Positions 39,571 through 47,773 of a DNA stretch of 64,000 nucleotides are shown here, one piece after another. The notes under the pieces were generated by a model. That model did no database searches, was not told the DNA's origin, and worked only from the letters and a program-made list of their open reading frames with translations. Every line of letters starts with the position of its first letter. The stretch's first letter is position 1. Origin of the DNA: Isosphaeraceae bacterium EP7 (GTDB lineage Bacteria; Planctomycetota; Planctomycetia; Isosphaerales; Isosphaeraceae). The DNA lies in contig CP151667.1 of the NCBI GenBank assembly GCA_038400315.1, forward strand, positions 6,149,174 through 6,213,173, in the 5' to 3' direction. Position numbers and translations under genes: made by a program.

Positions 39571-40230
39571 ATGAACGACCCGATCCGCCTCTACCTGGGC
39601 ACCCGCAACGCCAAGAAGCTGCGCGAGCTGGCCCAGCTCATCAACCCGCCCTGGGAGTCGAACGCCCGCCTCGGGCGGCTCGACGTCCATTCCCTCGACG
39701 CCCACCCCGACCTGGCCGACGTGGTCGAAGATGCCACGACCTTCGCCGACAACGCCGCGAAGAAGGCCTCCGAGGTCGCCCTGGCGCTCAACGCCTGGGT
39801 CCTCGCCGATGACTCGGGCCTGGCCGTCGACGCCCTCAACGGGGCCCCCGGCGTCATGTCGGCCCGCTACGCCGGCACCCACGGCGACGACGGCGCCAAC
39901 AACCTGAAGCTGCTCGCCGACCTGGCCGAAATCCCCGAATCGCGTCGAGGCGCCGCCTTCGTCTGCGCCCTCGCCCTGGCCGATCCGACCGGCGCCATCC
40001 GCCTCGAGGCCGAGGGCGCCTGCCGCGGGCGAATCATCCGCGAAGGGAACGGCGAGGGCGGATTCGGATATGATCCGCTCTTCCTGATTCCCGAGTATCA
40101 CAAGACCTTCGCCCAGATGGGGGCCCTGGCCAAGCATCAGCTCAGCCACCGCGCCCGCGCCTTCAGCAAGCTCAGGCCGATGCTCGACCGGCTCATCGCG
40201 ACGGGGGCGATGGACGGCCCGGCATCCTGA
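39571..40230 (+). CDS. rdgB: RdgB/HAM1 non-canonical purine NTP pyrophosphatase
   Basis: A 219-aa enzyme hydrolysing ITP, dITP and XTP to monophosphates to keep damaged purines out of nucleic acids. Motifs: L-G-T-R-N-A-K-K-L-R-E-L at the start, T-F-A-D-N-A-A-K-K-A, the metal/active-site block V-L-A-D-D-S-G-L-A-V-D-A-L, P-G-V-M-S-A-R-Y-A-G, G-E-G-G-F-G-Y-D-P-L-F and the C-terminal K-H-Q-L-S-H-R-A-R-A. The upstream in-frame ATG at 39499 adds a polar 24-residue tail absent from the family, so 39571 is chosen although its ribosome binding site is weak. The gene ends before a strong bidirectional terminator facing the YTV gene. Confidence 0.94.
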   Translation: MNDPIRLYLGTRNAKKLRELAQLINPPWESNARLGRLDVHSLDAHPDLADVVEDATTFADNAAKKASEVALALNAWVLADDSGLAVDALNGAPGVMSARYAGTHGDDGANNLKLLADLAEIPESRRGAAFVCALALADPTGAIRLEAEGACRGRIIREGNGEGGFGYDPLFLIPEYHKTFAQMGALAKHQLSHRARAFSKLRPMLDRLIATGAMDGPAS

Positions 40231-40260
40231 TGCGGGGCCCTGGGGTGTCGACGAAAAAAC

Positions 40261-40292
40261 GGACGCCCCCCGAGTGGTCTCGGGAGGCGTCC
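40261..40292. terminator. Bidirectional terminator between rdgB and the YTV-repeat gene
   Basis: A 14-bp stem with one mismatch (40261-40274 with 40279-40292) and a 4-base loop, preceded by AAAAAA at 40254-40259, which gives a U tract for the minus-strand YTV transcript. Confidence 0.78.
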
Positions 40293-40328
40293 GGTCGAGT
40301 CGGCAGTGTTTCGACGGGCTGATTCAAC

Positions 40329-42587
40329 TCAGCGGCGGAACAGGCGTCCGACCAGGGGATGACGGCGGTCGCAGGGGTCGCACGAGGCGATCGCCAGCGG
40401 CTGGGCACCCTGCGGCGAGGCCAGGATGCTCTGGCTCGACGGCAGCACGGCGGCGCACTCGACGGTGACCGGCACCTGCACGCAGACCGTCACCGGCACC
40501 TGCTTGCAGATCGTCCGGGGGACGCAGATGGCCTTGGTCTCCATCACCTTGCGGGTGACGCAGACCGGCTCGCAGATGGTCGAGGTGACCGGGATCTGCT
40601 TGCAGGTCGTGAACGGCTCCCTGCGGATGCACTGCACGGTCTGGAGCTCGCAGACGGTCTCGGGAACGCAGCGAGTACGAGTCTCGCAGACGGTCTCGCA
40701 GACGGTCTGGGCGACCCGCTTGACGCAGGTCTCGGCCACCAGGCGGCAGGTGGTCACGGGGACGGAGCACTGCTTGGTCTCGGTGACCATCCGGCAGGTG
40801 ACGACCGGGACCTGCTTGACGCACGTCTCGGAGACCATCCGGCAAATCGTCACGGGAACCCGCTTGACCATGGTCTCGCGGACCATCCGGCAGGTGGTCA
40901 CCGGATCCTGGCGATAGGCGGTTTCCTTGACCATCCGGGTGACGGTGTACGGCACCTGGCGGTAGGCGATCTCGGCGACGGTCTTGCTGGACTGGTAGGC
41001 TTCCTGGCGGCAAGCCGTCCGGCTGACCATCTCGGTGACGCAGACCGGGACCTGCTTGACGCAGGTGCGGGGGACCATGTTGCAGACCGTGTAGGGGACG
41101 GTCCTGTACGCGGTCTCGGTGACGTTGCGGCGGACGGTGACGGGGACCTGCTTGACGACCTCGTTGGCGACCGTCTCGCAGATGGTCTCGGGGACCTGCT
41201 TGGTGACGACCTCGGAGACCGTCCGGCAGGTGGTCACGGGGATCTGCTTGACGACCTCCTGCGGGACGAGCACGCAGGTGGTGACGGGGACCTGGCGGCT
41301 GGTGGTGTAGGGCACCTGGCGGCAGACGGTCACCGGCACCTGCTTGCAGATCGCCTGACGCTCGTAGACCGTCTCTTCGACGTTCCGGACGACCGTCTGC
41401 GGCTGCCAGACTCGCTTGCAGACGTACGACCCGGGGCACTGGACCCACTGGCCGTTGACGCAGGCGACCTTGCCGGGGATGTAAACCTGCTCGGTGGCCC
41501 ACTGGCCGCACTCGGTGACAACCTGCTTGGTGACGGTACGCGGGACGCAAACCGTCTCGTTGACGGTCCGGACACTGGTCTCCGTCACGTTGCGATAGCC
41601 GGTCTCGCAGACGGTCTTGTAGCTCGTCTGCTGGACCTGCCGGTTGACCGTGTAGCGGCACTCACGCAGGCTGGTCTCCTGCACCTGACGGTTCACCGTA
41701 TACGAGCAGGTCTTCATCACCGTCCTGCGGACGGGGGTGTAGGTCGTATACCGGCATTCCTTCATGATGGTCTCGCAGACGGGCCTGCAAACGGTGTAGG
41801 CCACCTGCTTGTAGGCACACGTCTTGACGGGGACCATCTGCGTGTACGACTGGGACTGGAAGACGGTCTTCTTCACCGGCACCTGAACGGTATAAGGAAC
41901 CGTCCGGTAGCAAGTGATGGGGACCTGCTTCATCACCTTGTAGGCGCACGTCTTGTAGGCCGTCTCCTGCACGGGGCGGCAGACGGTATACGGGACAGTC
42001 CGCATGTGCGTTTCACGCACGGGGCGGGCGACCGTGTAGGTGCAGTCCTTGTAGGTCACTTCCCGCACGGGCCGCTGGACCGTGTAGGGGACCGACCGGA
42101 ACGACGTCTCGCGGACGGGCCGCTGGACGCTGTAGGACCGGGTCTCGAGATGCGTCTCACGCACGGGGCGCTGGACGGTATAGGAGACGTCCTTGTAGAT
42201 CGTCCGCGAGACGGGGCGCTGGACCGTGTAGGTCTGCTGACGGGACACCGTCCGGTAGACCGGGCGCTGGACCGTGTAGGGGACCTCGCGGCAGCCGCGC
42301 TCGTAGACGGTCTTCAGGGTCGTGATGGTCTTCGGCTGCAAGATCGTTTCCGTGATCTCGCGCTCGGTCGGAACCAATTGCGTCTCATAAACGGTCTCCG
42401 TCACGGGACGGAGCACGGTCTGACGCTGGAGTTGGTATTCGGTATGTCCCTGACAATCCTGTGGGACGGGGCAACAACGGGTCGAGGCCGCACCAGCATA
42501 GCTAGCCGCCTCGGCGGAGTGATCGGCCGAGAACGCCAGCAGGCCGGCAATCAGGGCCACCAGCGAGGCAGACAATGGGTAACGCAT
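40329..42587 (-). CDS. YTV-repeat, Cys-rich planctomycete cell-wall protein
   Basis: A 752-aa protein with an N-terminal signal peptide (residues 1-28). The rest is built from roughly 16-residue units, about a dozen of which contain Y-T-V followed by R-P-V, as in Y-T-V-Q-R-P-V-R-E-T; later units change to V-P-V-T-x-C-R-x-V. Cysteine is rare in the first third and frequent in the last two thirds. YTV proteins are known from planctomycetes such as Rhodopirellula as abundant, probably disulfide-crosslinked cell-wall proteins. The repeats are similar at DNA level (48-base period), so recombination is possible. A region around residues 380-400 (G-K-V-A-C-V-N-G-Q-W-V-Q-C) breaks the repeat. A 790-codon antisense frame is a by-product. 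Confidence 0.92.
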   Translation of the reverse strand: MRYPLSASLVALIAGLLAFSADHSAEAASYAGAASTRCCPVPQDCQGHTEYQLQRQTVLRPVTETVYETQLVPTEREITETILQPKTITTLKTVYERGCREVPYTVQRPVYRTVSRQQTYTVQRPVSRTIYKDVSYTVQRPVRETHLETRSYSVQRPVRETSFRSVPYTVQRPVREVTYKDCTYTVARPVRETHMRTVPYTVCRPVQETAYKTCAYKVMKQVPITCYRTVPYTVQVPVKKTVFQSQSYTQMVPVKTCAYKQVAYTVCRPVCETIMKECRYTTYTPVRRTVMKTCSYTVNRQVQETSLRECRYTVNRQVQQTSYKTVCETGYRNVTETSVRTVNETVCVPRTVTKQVVTECGQWATEQVYIPGKVACVNGQWVQCPGSYVCKRVWQPQTVVRNVEETVYERQAICKQVPVTVCRQVPYTTSRQVPVTTCVLVPQEVVKQIPVTTCRTVSEVVTKQVPETICETVANEVVKQVPVTVRRNVTETAYRTVPYTVCNMVPRTCVKQVPVCVTEMVSRTACRQEAYQSSKTVAEIAYRQVPYTVTRMVKETAYRQDPVTTCRMVRETMVKRVPVTICRMVSETCVKQVPVVTCRMVTETKQCSVPVTTCRLVAETCVKRVAQTVCETVCETRTRCVPETVCELQTVQCIRREPFTTCKQIPVTSTICEPVCVTRKVMETKAICVPRTICKQVPVTVCVQVPVTVECAAVLPSSQSILASPQGAQPLAIASCDPCDRRHPLVGRLFRR

Positions 42588-42953
42588 CGCAAGACGCTCC
42601 TCGAAACACTCCCGACTTCATTTCGGGATTGCGGCCCCCATTCCCAGAGCCTCCGGCTCGAACCTGGGGGTCGCCAACTCAAGGTTAACTTTCGTCCAGA
42701 GCTCCCCCCCTCCATCAGCGTCTTTATCTAAATTCTCCAACTCTCCCCAAGGCCCCCAACGCAAGGTTTACCCATCCCTTACCCTGATTACGACCCATCC
42801 CCAGACCACCAGCATGACCCACCATCTCGACGGGATCAGCCCAATCGAAACTGCGTGCAGCCCTTGCCCTACCCCGTTATCCTGGGCAGGCGTTCGCTCG
42901 TCGCTCCTGGACGAGGCGGCCCCGCACCGACCAAGAATTCGAGGCTCTGAATC
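42588..42953. other. 366-base region upstream of the YTV gene
   Basis: No gene. It includes the YTV 5' leader with a GAGGAG ribosome binding site and a small hairpin (42610-42615 with 42623-42628). Farther upstream the DNA is AT-richer (TTATCTAAATTC near 42725); a YTV promoter is probably there, but no hexamer pair is convincing. The right end serves as the SDR gene leader. Confidence 0.45.
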
Positions 42954-43724
42954 ATGGGTGTCCTGGATCGTTTCCGGCTCGACGGTCGGGTTGCGTTGGT
43001 AACCGGGGGCTCGCGAGGGCTCGGCCGGGCGATCTGCCAGGCGTTTGCCGAGGCGGGAGCGACAGTCATCCTGACGGCGCGATCGGCCGACGCGGCGCAG
43101 GCGGTCGCGGCCGAACTGGCCTCGCAGACCGGCGCCAGGACGTTGGGCCTTGCCGCCGAGATGACCTCCGCCGCCGACGTCGAGGCGATGGTCGACCGTG
43201 CGCAGGACGCCTTCGGCGGGGTCGACATCCTGGTCAACAACGCCGGGATCAACATCAGGGGGCCGATCGAGACCCTGGCCGAGTCCGACTGGGACGCGGT
43301 GATCGACACCAACCTGAAGGGCCCCTGGCTCGCCTGCCGCGCCCTGGCCAAGCCGTTCAAGGCCCGGGGCTGGGGCCGAGTGATCAATGTCTCCAGCATG
43401 CTCGGCGAGATCAGCCTCGCCGATCGGACCCCTTACTGCTCGAGCAAGGGGGGGCTGACGCTGATGACCAAGACCCTGGCCCTGGAATGGGCCCCTTACG
43501 GCGTGAACGTCAACGCCCTCTGCCCCGGGCCGTTCTCCACCGAGATCAACCTTCCCCTGCTGAACGACCCCGTCCTGCGCGAGACGATGGTCTCCAAGGT
43601 GCCGATGAAGCGCTGGGGCGACCCGGAGGAACTGGGGCCGATCGCCGTCTTCCTGGCGTCGGACGCCTCCAGCTTCGTGACCGGCTCGACCTTCTTCATC
43701 GACGGTGGCTACACCGCCCAGTAG
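42954..43724 (+). CDS. SDR-family NAD(P)-dependent oxidoreductase
   Basis: A 256-aa short-chain dehydrogenase. The cofactor motif is TGGSRGLG (residues 18-25), with N-N-A-G at about 95, the catalytic serine in N-V-S-S-M and Y-C-S-S-K-G-G (Tyr and Lys in Y-x3-K). The C-terminal L-C-P-G-P-F-S-T and F-V-T-G-S-T-F-F-I-D-G-G-Y are typical. Sequence resembles gluconate 5-dehydrogenase and 3-oxoacyl-ACP reductase types, but the substrate is not assignable. An Arg after the first Gly-rich motif favours NADPH weakly. It converges with the TetR gene at only 7 bases, so no room for a separate terminator. Confidence 0.9.
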   Translation: MGVLDRFRLDGRVALVTGGSRGLGRAICQAFAEAGATVILTARSADAAQAVAAELASQTGARTLGLAAEMTSAADVEAMVDRAQDAFGGVDILVNNAGINIRGPIETLAESDWDAVIDTNLKGPWLACRALAKPFKARGWGRVINVSSMLGEISLADRTPYCSSKGGLTLMTKTLALEWAPYGVNVNALCPGPFSTEINLPLLNDPVLRETMVSKVPMKRWGDPEELGPIAVFLASDASSFVTGSTFFIDGGYTAQ

Positions 43725-43731
43725 GCCGAGG

Positions 43732-44316
43732 TCAGCACTGCCCCGGCCCGCCGGCGAGGCCATAGAGGAACTGCCGCTCGATCCAGTCGGCCAGGTCGTC
43801 GGGCCAGGGCCTGGGGGTGGCCACCATGATCCGGTGCAGCATCCCCAGCAGGGCCAGCGTGGCCCGCTCGGGCTGGCCGATCGGCGCCACCCCGTCGGCT
43901 TCTAGCGAACGCAGCGTCTCGACGATCAGGCCGATATACCGGGCCCGCTTCGCTTCAATGTCCGCGTCGCGCTTCTCCGGCGGGGTGCTGTCGAGTTGGT
44001 GCAGCACCTCCAGATAGTGGGGGTAGAGGTCGGAGAAGCGCACCGACTCGTCGATGACGATGCGAAGGCGATCGCGGGCGCCGGGCACGTCGGCCAGCCG
44101 CGACTCGACCTCGTCGAGCCCCCGGCCCATCGCGTCGGCCACCATCGCGCGAAAGAGCCGCTCCTTGTCCTTGAAGAAGAGATAGAGCGTCCCCTTGGCC
44201 ACCCCCGCCTGGGTGGCAATATCTTCCATTCGCACGGCGTGGAACCCGCGCTCGGCGAAGAGCCTCGTGGCCGACGCGAGGATCCTCGGCAATTTCTCGG
44301 GATCGGCCGGGCGCAC
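43732..44316 (-). CDS. TetR/AcrR-family transcriptional regulator
   Basis: A 194-aa regulator. The N-terminal HTH includes I-L-A-S-A-T-R-L-F-A-E-R-G-F-H-A-V and I-A-T-Q-A-G-V-A-K-G-T-L-Y-L-F-F-K-D-K-E, the classic TetR DNA-binding block. The C-terminal domain (60-190) is the ligand-binding part and is not specific. The frame opens at a TTG (44334), but the GTG at 44316 has GGGGAG six bases upstream and is more likely. It is divergent from the cupin gene; a 16-bp palindrome between them is a plausible operator, so it probably represses itself and the cupin gene. This regulation is inferred. Confidence 0.9.
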   Translation of the reverse strand: MRPADPEKLPRILASATRLFAERGFHAVRMEDIATQAGVAKGTLYLFFKDKERLFRAMVADAMGRGLDEVESRLADVPGARDRLRIVIDESVRFSDLYPHYLEVLHQLDSTPPEKRDADIEAKRARYIGLIVETLRSLEADGVAPIGQPERATLALLGMLHRIMVATPRPWPDDLADWIERQFLYGLAGGPGQC

Positions 44317-44396
44317 GTGTCGCTCCCCAGACAACTCGGGTCCCGGCGCACGAACGTCGGGGCCTCCATTCTACCCCGCAACTCGCGACGGTGCCC

Positions 44397-44426
44397 TTGA
44401 CACCAGCGAGGCCGGCTCGACACTAT
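44397..44426 (+). promoter_or_regulatory. Promoter of the cupin gene
   Basis: A consensus TTGACA (44397-44402), 18-base spacer and CACTAT (44421-44426). Immediately followed by the palindromic operator. Confidence 0.5.
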
Positions 44427-44428
44427 TC

Positions 44429-44444
44429 ATGACTCGAAAGTCAT
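44429..44444. promoter_or_regulatory. 16-bp palindrome, likely TetR operator
   Basis: ATGACT, CGAA, AGTCAT: a perfect 6-bp inverted repeat with a 4-base centre located right after the cupin -10 box and between the divergent TetR and cupin genes. Symmetry and size fit a TetR-family operator; binding is untested. Confidence 0.55.
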
Positions 44445-44481
44445 TAACGATCAGGTTCCTTCGCCTGCGGGAGAAATTCCG

Positions 44482-44988
44482 ATGAAGACCCCGGGACTGA
44501 TGGGCTTGCAGGCCTTCGGCGGCCAGCTCAGGGAGGCGATGACGGGGCGAGTGCCGGCGGGCGAGTCATCGCCCCACGACGAGGCCCCGTCTTACTCGCT
44601 TGAGGCGTCCGACTACCTGGACTCGCTCTACCGGATTCCGGCCGCGGGGCACCTTGATCCGTCGGCCCGGTCGTCGACGGGAGGAGCACGAGTCTCGTTC
44701 CTCCGCGTGCTGCCGGGGATGGAAAGCCCGTACCTGGTCCGACATCGGCGCGACGAGGTCGTCTACGTGGTGACGCAGGGGCGGGGCCAATTCCTGGTCG
44801 ACGGCGAGGCGGTGGACGCACCGGCCGGGACCGTGCTGCGGGTGAGGCCCGAGTCGTCTCGCGCCTGGCGCAACCTCTCGACCGAGGACTTCTGCCTGAT
44901 CGTCGTCCAGACACGGGCGCGGCGGCCGGGGCCTTCAAGGCGGTCCGACGCCGTCGGACTCGCGGCCCCGATCCGCTGGCCCCGCTGA
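44482..44988 (+). CDS. Cupin-domain protein
   Basis: A 168-aa protein with a single cupin barrel at about residues 65-145: S-F-L-R-V-L-P-G-M-E-S-P-Y-L-V-R-H-R-R-D-E-V-V-Y-V (first cupin motif with H and E ligands), G-R-G-Q-F-L-V-D-G-E near residue 98, and V-R-P-E-S-S-R-A-W-R in the second motif, where the usual His is replaced. The missing second-motif His suggests weak or altered metal binding, so a sensing or binding role is possible. Residues 1-60 are unrecognised. The ATG at 44482 follows GGGAG. Divergent from the TetR gene and probably its target. Confidence 0.8.
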   Translation: MKTPGLMGLQAFGGQLREAMTGRVPAGESSPHDEAPSYSLEASDYLDSLYRIPAAGHLDPSARSSTGGARVSFLRVLPGMESPYLVRHRRDEVVYVVTQGRGQFLVDGEAVDAPAGTVLRVRPESSRAWRNLSTEDFCLIVVQTRARRPGPSRRSDAVGLAAPIRWPR

Positions 44989-45123
44989 ACGGCGATTGCG
45001 TCGCCCCGAGCCCCCATCATAGGATGAGCGAGGGCCTCGAACCTGGACGCTGGCTGCCGTGTCTTCCGGTGTCAAGCACGGGCGGCCGATCGAAGTGACG
45101 TGGACGAGAAGGACGGGCGAATC

Positions 45124-46335
45124 ATGGCGGGTGCGAACGGTCAGGCGTCGCTGAAGATTCCGAAGGGCTATCGGGCCGGGGCCGTCCGGGCCGGGATCAA
45201 GCCCTCGGGGGGCCTGGACCTGACGGTGCTCGCCTCGGAGACCGATTGCAGCGCGGCCGGCACGTTCACGCTGAACAGGGTCGCCGCGGCACCCGTGAAG
45301 TGGGGCCGCGACCACGTCCCGTCCGGCGCCATCCGCGCCATCGTCATCAACGCCGGCAACGCCAATGCCGCCACCGGGGCCCAGGGCGAGGCCGACGTCT
45401 CGGCGACCGCCGAGCACGTCGCGCGAGGGCTCGGCTGCCGGGCCGATCAGGTGCTCGTCGCCTCGACGGGCGTCATCGGCCATCATCTGCCGATGGCGAA
45501 AGTCGAGGCCGGGGTCGCCGGTGCGATCGCCGAACTCTCCGCCGGCGAGGAAAACTTCCGGCTGGCCTCCCAGGCGATCATGACCACCGACACCCGGACC
45601 AAGGTCGTCGCCCGCACAATCGAGCTGGCAGGGCGCGAAATCCGCATCCTCGGCCTGGCCAAGGGGGCCGCGATGATCGGCCCGCGGATGGCCACGATGC
45701 TCGGGTTCCTGCTGACCGACGCCAACGTCAGCCCGACGGACCTGCAAGCGGCCCTGGGCGAGGCGGTCGAGACGTCGTTCAACTGCATCTCCGTCGAGGG
45801 GCACACCAGCACCAACGACACGGTCTTCCTGCTCGCCAACGGGGCGGCCGGCGGCGACCCGCTTGAAGGCGACGACCTGGGCCGGTTCGCCGACGTCATC
45901 AAGGACGCCTGCGGAGAGCTGGCGCGGATGATCCCCGAGGACGGCGAGGGGGCGACGCACCTGATCACCATCGACGTGGTCGGGACCATCGACCGCGAGG
46001 AGGCCCGCACCATCGCGCGGGCTGTGGCCGACAGCCCGCTGGTCAAGACCGCGATCCACGGCGCCGACCCCAACTGGGGCCGGATCGTGTCGGCGGCCGG
46101 TTATTCGGGGGTCGAGTTCGACGAGTCCGAGTTGTCACTGCACCTGAACGGCGTCCTGCTCTACGAGGATGGGGCCCCCCGCCCCTTCGACGCGGTGGCC
46201 GTGTCGGATTCGATCCGCTCCAACCGCGAGACCGCCATCAAACTCACCCTGACCCGCGGCGACGGCGCCATCCGGTTCTGGACATGCGACCTGACCGCCG
46301 AGTACATCCGGCTCAACGCCGACTACACGACCTGA
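45124..46335 (+). CDS. argJ: Bifunctional ornithine acetyltransferase/N-acetylglutamate synthase
   Basis: A 403-aa ArgJ enzyme of arginine biosynthesis, transferring acetyl from N-acetylornithine to glutamate (and in bifunctional forms using acetyl-CoA). The precursor is autocleaved before Thr191 in G-A-A-M-I-G-P-R-M-A-T-M-L-G-F, which is present. Other motifs: R-A-I-V-I-N-A-G-N-A-N-A at about 71, V-A-S-T-G-V-I-G at about 112, S-V-E-G-H-T-S-T-N-D-T-V, D-P-N-W-G-R-I-V-S-A-A-G-Y. The N-terminus around V-R-A-G-I-K is family-like. The ATG at 45124 is preferred to a GTG eight codons upstream. No other arg genes are adjacent. Confidence 0.95.
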   Translation: MAGANGQASLKIPKGYRAGAVRAGIKPSGGLDLTVLASETDCSAAGTFTLNRVAAAPVKWGRDHVPSGAIRAIVINAGNANAATGAQGEADVSATAEHVARGLGCRADQVLVASTGVIGHHLPMAKVEAGVAGAIAELSAGEENFRLASQAIMTTDTRTKVVARTIELAGREIRILGLAKGAAMIGPRMATMLGFLLTDANVSPTDLQAALGEAVETSFNCISVEGHTSTNDTVFLLANGAAGGDPLEGDDLGRFADVIKDACGELARMIPEDGEGATHLITIDVVGTIDREEARTIARAVADSPLVKTAIHGADPNWGRIVSAAGYSGVEFDESELSLHLNGVLLYEDGAPRPFDAVAVSDSIRSNRETAIKLTLTRGDGAIRFWTCDLTAEYIRLNADYTT

Positions 46336-46443
46336 ACTCCGGCCGCCCGGCCCTTGCATCCGCCGTTCCCGTGCTAGCTTTGCACGGGGCGTGGTCGCCC
46401 CTTTGATCCAAGGGACTGCGATCAACGGATGAGGGCCGATGCC

Positions 46444-46794
46444 ATGCGACGCCTGATGATCCTCGGTGCCATCGTTTTCTCCTGCCTTGCGACCGACGCC
46501 CAGGCCGGGGGCTGGTTCCGCAGGCGCGAGACGGTCGGCGGCAACAACGGGCCGGCGATGGCCAACGTGCCGCACTGGGCGGCCGAGCGGATGAGCCGAT
46601 ACCCGGCCCCCCTGAGCGTTCCGCAGCAGGGCCGTCGCCCCTGGGCCTATGCCCTGGCCAATGAGAACACGCAGTCGGCCCACATGGCCCGCTATTACCA
46701 GCTTGGCGGCGGCGTGGGACCGGTCCCCGACGCCTCTAACGGCTTCAGCGGCCCGTTCGGCCCCTTCTCGACCTGGAATGCAGCCATCCCTTGA
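46444..46794 (+). CDS. Small secreted hypothetical protein, about 116 aa
   Basis: A signal peptide (M-R-R-L-M-I-L-G-A-I-V-F-S-C-L, cleavage near A-Q-A) precedes a Gly/Pro/Asn-rich mature chain without recognised domain. W-F-R-R-R-E and Y-Q-L-G-G-G-V-G-P-V-P occur. The ATG at 46444 follows a GAGGG site; another in-frame ATG at 46429 adds five residues and cannot be excluded. A TGCTAGCTT element 65-70 bases upstream resembles other putative -10 regions in this window. A terminator hairpin lies 24 bases after the stop. No operon partner. Confidence 0.68.
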   Translation: MRRLMILGAIVFSCLATDAQAGGWFRRRETVGGNNGPAMANVPHWAAERMSRYPAPLSVPQQGRRPWAYALANENTQSAHMARYYQLGGGVGPVPDASNGFSGPFGPFSTWNAAIP

Positions 46795-46817
46795 TCGGAT
46801 TGGCCCGCATGACAAAT

Positions 46818-46850
46818 GGCCCGGCGCGAGGAATCCCCGCACGCCGGGCC
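46818..46850. terminator. Bidirectional terminator hairpin
   Basis: A 9-bp stem GGCCCGGCG/CGCCGGGCC (46818-46826, 46842-46850) with 15-base loop followed by TTT; lies between convergent genes. Confidence 0.62.
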
Positions 46851-46894
46851 TTTGGCGTTTCAACTTCGACCGACTTTACCGGTTCACATCGTCA

Positions 46895-47683
46895 TCAGAC
46901 GATGCGCCGGATTCCACTCCTACGACCGGCGAGGACCAGGCCAGCCAGGCCGAGGCCCGACATGACCAGGGTCGAGGGCTCGGGCACGGCGGCCGAGACG
47001 GTCGTGAAGTTGTAGGTGAAATTGCCCGACGCCGTCGCTTCGGGATTTGCGCTGTCCAGGTCCACCAGCCGGAAGGTGGCGGACAGGACCAGGCCAGCCG
47101 AGATCAGAGAGTCGGTGGCGAAGATCGGGTTGAAGGGGCTGAACGAATCGGCGAAACCAAGGCTGTACTGGTCGCCGACGTTCGCCAGTAGCGTGTTCCC
47201 CCGCTCGTCGAGGACGGAGAGCCCGTCCGAGATCGAGACGAGTTCATAGCCGACGCGGATGCCGGCGAGGGAGCCCTGGTAACGGCCCGCGCTGCTGTCG
47301 GCCAGGATCTGGGTGGTGGAACCGGCCGGCTGGCCGAGCAGCTCGTTGAACGAGCGGACTTCGAGCCTGCTGTACTCCGAGGCGCTGGAGCCGTCGTCGA
47401 ACGGGGTGCTGATGAGGCGACCGTCGAAGATGCCGGCCCCCGGCGAGAGCTGGAGCGTGCCGTTGGCCGAGGCCTCGGGAATCTGACCGGTCGCACCGCC
47501 GTAGACGCCCAGCCGGTGGAAGTGGTTCCCGTGGTTTAACAGCAGGGTCAGATGGCCTGAATTGGTGCCGGCCGTGGCGCCAATGTCTCGGCCGATGTAG
47601 TAATCGGCGAGGTCGGCGCGAGCCGAGGTCGTCAGGGCGGCGGCCAGGATCGCGGGTACGGCGAAGAATCGGGTCATGGTCAT
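46895..47683 (-). CDS. PEP-CTERM protein of unknown family
   Basis: A 262-aa exported protein: signal peptide M-T-M-T-R-F-F-A-V-P-A-I-L-A-A-A-L-T-T-S, cleavage after A-R-A, and a C-terminal sorting tail V-P-E-P-S-T-L-V-M-S-G-L-G-L-A-G, then hydrophobic residues and a basic end (R-R-S-G-I-R-R). Such tails are recognised by exosortase, which anchors or processes proteins at the surface; an exosortase gene is not in the window. The main domain has Gly/Ser/Asp-rich beta-like sequence without a recognised family. The ATG at 47683 is one of two possible (47677). It follows the second PEP-CTERM gene by 90 bases on the same strand. Confidence 0.85.
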   Translation of the reverse strand: MTMTRFFAVPAILAAALTTSARADLADYYIGRDIGATAGTNSGHLTLLLNHGNHFHRLGVYGGATGQIPEASANGTLQLSPGAGIFDGRLISTPFDDGSSASEYSRLEVRSFNELLGQPAGSTTQILADSSAGRYQGSLAGIRVGYELVSISDGLSVLDERGNTLLANVGDQYSLGFADSFSPFNPIFATDSLISAGLVLSATFRLVDLDSANPEATASGNFTYNFTTVSAAVPEPSTLVMSGLGLAGLVLAGRRSGIRRIV

Positions 47684-47723
47684 CACTCAAAGAACTCCAG
47701 CTCAGGGAACAGAAAGGGGGAAG

Positions 47724-47750
47724 TGCCCGACGGCCCATCGCCGCCGGGCA
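47724..47750 (-). terminator. Hairpin between the two PEP-CTERM genes
   Basis: TGCCCG (47724-47729) and CGGGCA (47745-47750) flank a GC-rich loop that can pair further; on the minus strand it is followed by a C/T-rich tract. Weak terminator candidate. Confidence 0.38.
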
Positions 47751-47773
47751 GAGAGATCAACCGAGGGGACCAT

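Noticed and set aside
40359-42731. A 790-codon plus-strand open frame opposite the YTV gene
   Set aside because: It mirrors the repeat structure of the YTV gene, has no ribosome binding site, and reads as low-complexity Asp/Gly/Leu-rich sequence produced by antisense of a repetitive GC-rich gene.
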